Source: JBBDIM01 sp040880405 (GTDB taxonomy: Bacteria; Planctomycetota; Planctomycetia; Pirellulales; Pirellulaceae). Taken from it: a stretch of DNA of 8,357 nt. The notes beneath the pieces were generated by a model. It made no database searches and had not been told where the DNA came from. It saw only the letters and a program-made list of their open reading frames with translations. Positions 7,263 through 8,357 of the stretch are shown in pieces (the stretch's first letter is position 1; every line of letters begins with the position of its first letter). The stretch is from assembly GCA_040880405.1 (NCBI GenBank), contig JBBDIM010000016.1:1-8357 (forward strand), read 5' to 3'. The translations under genes were made by a program, and so were the position numbers.

Positions 7263-7295
7263 CTCGAACGACCGGTGAGTCCACCGGTCGTTGAG
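7263..7295. repeat. Strong perfect hairpin between tRNA and integrase
   Basis: AACGACCGGTG (7267-7277) and CACCGGTCGTT (7282-7292) are perfect 11-base reverse complements around the loop AGTC. With one bulged G (7266), CTC (7263-7265) also pairs with GAG (7293-7295). The element sits in the convergent gap between the tRNA 3' end and the integrase 3' end. It may be a bidirectional terminator, though T runs are lacking, or part of the recombinase recognition region (core and arm sites are often inverted repeats). The structure is certain; its job is not. Confidence 0.6.
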
Positions 7296-7367
7296 TTCTG
7301 TTGCATCATGCCCCCGCGGGGCTTGTTGGCCGTCGATTCCTCGCATCGGGCCTTCCACTACGAGATC

Positions 7368-7395
7368 AAAAAACTATTCCTGGATCGCTGAGGAA
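7368..7395 (-). terminator. Weak terminator overlapping integrase stop
   Basis: On the minus strand TTCCT (7395-7391) and AGGAA (7381-7377) can form a 5-pair stem with a 9-base loop. The TAG stop follows (7376-7374), then six consecutive T (7373-7368). The arrangement is that of an intrinsic terminator built into the end of the recombinase gene, but the stem is short and AT-rich. Confidence 0.35.
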
Positions 7396-8309
7396 CCCTT
7401 GTCCTCGCCCACGTCCAGGAATGACAACGTTCGCATCCGCCGCACCGCGTCTTCGCTGCGGAGGTGACGGTAATGTTCCACCATCTTCGACTCGGCATGC
7501 CCTAGCCAATCGCGGATCTCCGCCTCAGCGGCCCCACCCAAAAAAGCTTGGCTACAGAAGTAATGCCGAAAGCTGTGGAGTCGCCCTTCGGCAAAACCGA
7601 TCTCCCCGGCCGGGGTCGGGAACTGTGGCGTGAGCGGCTCGATTACCTTCTCAATAAAATCGTGAAGGACATTGCGAGACCGCAAGCGGCCGCCCCGCGC
7701 CGCGTGCAGTACAAATCCATCCCGGTGCCGAGGCATCGCTTGCAATAACTCTTCAACCTGAAGATGCATCGGGAGGCTTCGCGATCGCTTTCCCTTGGTG
7801 GTCCTGGCCGAACCAGCCTTGGTCTTGGCGCGGCTCGAACGCTCGTCAGCAATTCGAATCGTCTGCGATTGGAAGTGGATGTCCTCCCAGCGGAGGTCGA
7901 CCAGCTCCGAAATCCGCAAACCGGTGTGGGCCAACATGACGATCACGTCTCCCAACCAATTCAGACCCTGGGCCCTACGGCAATAGACGACCATCGTCGT
8001 GACCTGCTCCCGGGTGTAGCAGTAGGTATCCGTGCCCTGAGGTTTGGATAGCTTCAGCCGTACGCGAGCCGACTCAGGGAGCAACTCCTCCTCGATCAAC
8101 CACCGGTTCACGCTCATCACCGCCCGCATTTCAAAATGAACGGTCCGGGCCGCGGCCCGTTCATTTCTCTCGCGAGTTTGTCCATACTTCCGCAAGTTTG
8201 CTTTACCTAATTCGTTCCAGTAGGTGATTTTTTCCTCGCGGCAAAATTTCACATGGTGCGTTTTCACCGCGCGATACCGTTTGATCGTCGCTGAGGAAAC
8301 ACCACCCAC
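7374..8309 (-). CDS. Tyrosine recombinase / phage-type integrase (N-terminus uncertain)
   Basis: Site-specific recombinase of the XerC/D-phage integrase family, 311 residues from a GTG at 8309. The N-terminal SAM-like core-binding domain covers about 5-90. The catalytic domain covers about 95-300 with all key residues: R132 (HTGLRISEL), a beta-hairpin lysine in TTKGKRSRSLPM (K172 or K174), H245 and R248 in HSFRHYF, H271 in WLGHAES, and the nucleophile Y280 in VEHYRHL. It should therefore be active if expressed. Start is doubtful: the frame upstream of the GTG still reads protein-like (IPKGRASFKA), then meets an in-frame TGA at 8352-8354, and no ribosome site precedes the GTG. The N-terminal extension may be broken, or the protein may be short. 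It converges on tRNA-Ser(GCU), suggesting it belongs to an integrative element extending past the right edge; a housekeeping-like chromosomal recombinase is the alternative. Confidence 0.88.
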   Translation of the reverse strand: MGGVSSATIKRYRAVKTHHVKFCREEKITYWNELGKANLRKYGQTRERNERAAARTVHFEMRAVMSVNRWLIEEELLPESARVRLKLSKPQGTDTYCYTREQVTTMVVYCRRAQGLNWLGDVIVMLAHTGLRISELVDLRWEDIHFQSQTIRIADERSSRAKTKAGSARTTKGKRSRSLPMHLQVEELLQAMPRHRDGFVLHAARGGRLRSRNVLHDFIEKVIEPLTPQFPTPAGEIGFAEGRLHSFRHYFCSQAFLGGAAEAEIRDWLGHAESKMVEHYRHLRSEDAVRRMRTLSFLDVGEDKGSSAIQE

Positions 8310-8357
8310 CGCTTTGAAGCTAGCACGCCCTTTAGGAATTGGCCCGTTGGTTCAGTA

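Noticed and set aside
7092..7358. Minus-strand frame containing ERDSNPW and overlapping the tRNA
   Set aside because: This is the well-known spurious translation of the antisense of a tRNA T arm; the tRNA fold is perfect.

Overview
The window most resembles chromosomal DNA of a planctomycete. The reasons are a Tat-exported Gfo/Idh/MocA oxidoreductase, an M28 peptidase carrying two PDZ modules, a planctomycete-style tyrosine recombinase, a roughly mid-50s percent GC impression, and loose spacing with long non-coding gaps. This is inference from protein style; no rRNA or marker gene is present. All six protein-coding loci lie on the minus strand. The only gene supported on the plus strand is a tRNA.

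Left part (1-3390): a phosphate-type two-component locus, read right to left as phoR-like histidine kinase (1302-3080), a broken phoU (863-1174), and a phoB-like OmpR-family response regulator (118-837). The order kinase, phoU, regulator differs from the common phoB-phoR order. The phoU remnant keeps about half of the normal protein and stops in the middle of the most conserved helix, 25 bases before phoB. A candidate promoter precedes phoR, an imperfect 13-base inverted repeat lies between phoR and phoU, and a candidate terminator (hairpin plus eight T) lies after phoB.

Middle (3391-6709): two exported proteins that look independent of the Pho genes. One is a Tat-signal Gfo/Idh/MocA-family oxidoreductase, with a strong hairpin 38 bases after its stop. 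The other is a signal-peptide-bearing M28 zinc aminopeptidase fused to two C-terminal PDZ domains. They are separated by 274 non-coding bases, so they are probably separate transcription units.

Right part (6710-8357): about 350 non-coding bases with a strongly G-poor, C-rich plus strand, then a tRNA-Ser(GCU) with its own well-spaced sigma70-like promoter, then a convergent tyrosine recombinase running toward the right edge. An integrase facing the 3' end of a tRNA is the usual layout of one end of an integrative element, so the window may end just inside such an element. No att duplication can be seen here. The recombinase has all catalytic residues, but its reading frame is interrupted by a TGA 15 codons upstream of the only usable start (GTG), so its N-terminus may be damaged.

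I found no CRISPR array, insertion sequence, or clearly new multi-gene system. The most informative oddities are the truncated phoU inside an otherwise intact phoR/phoB locus and the tRNA/integrase junction.
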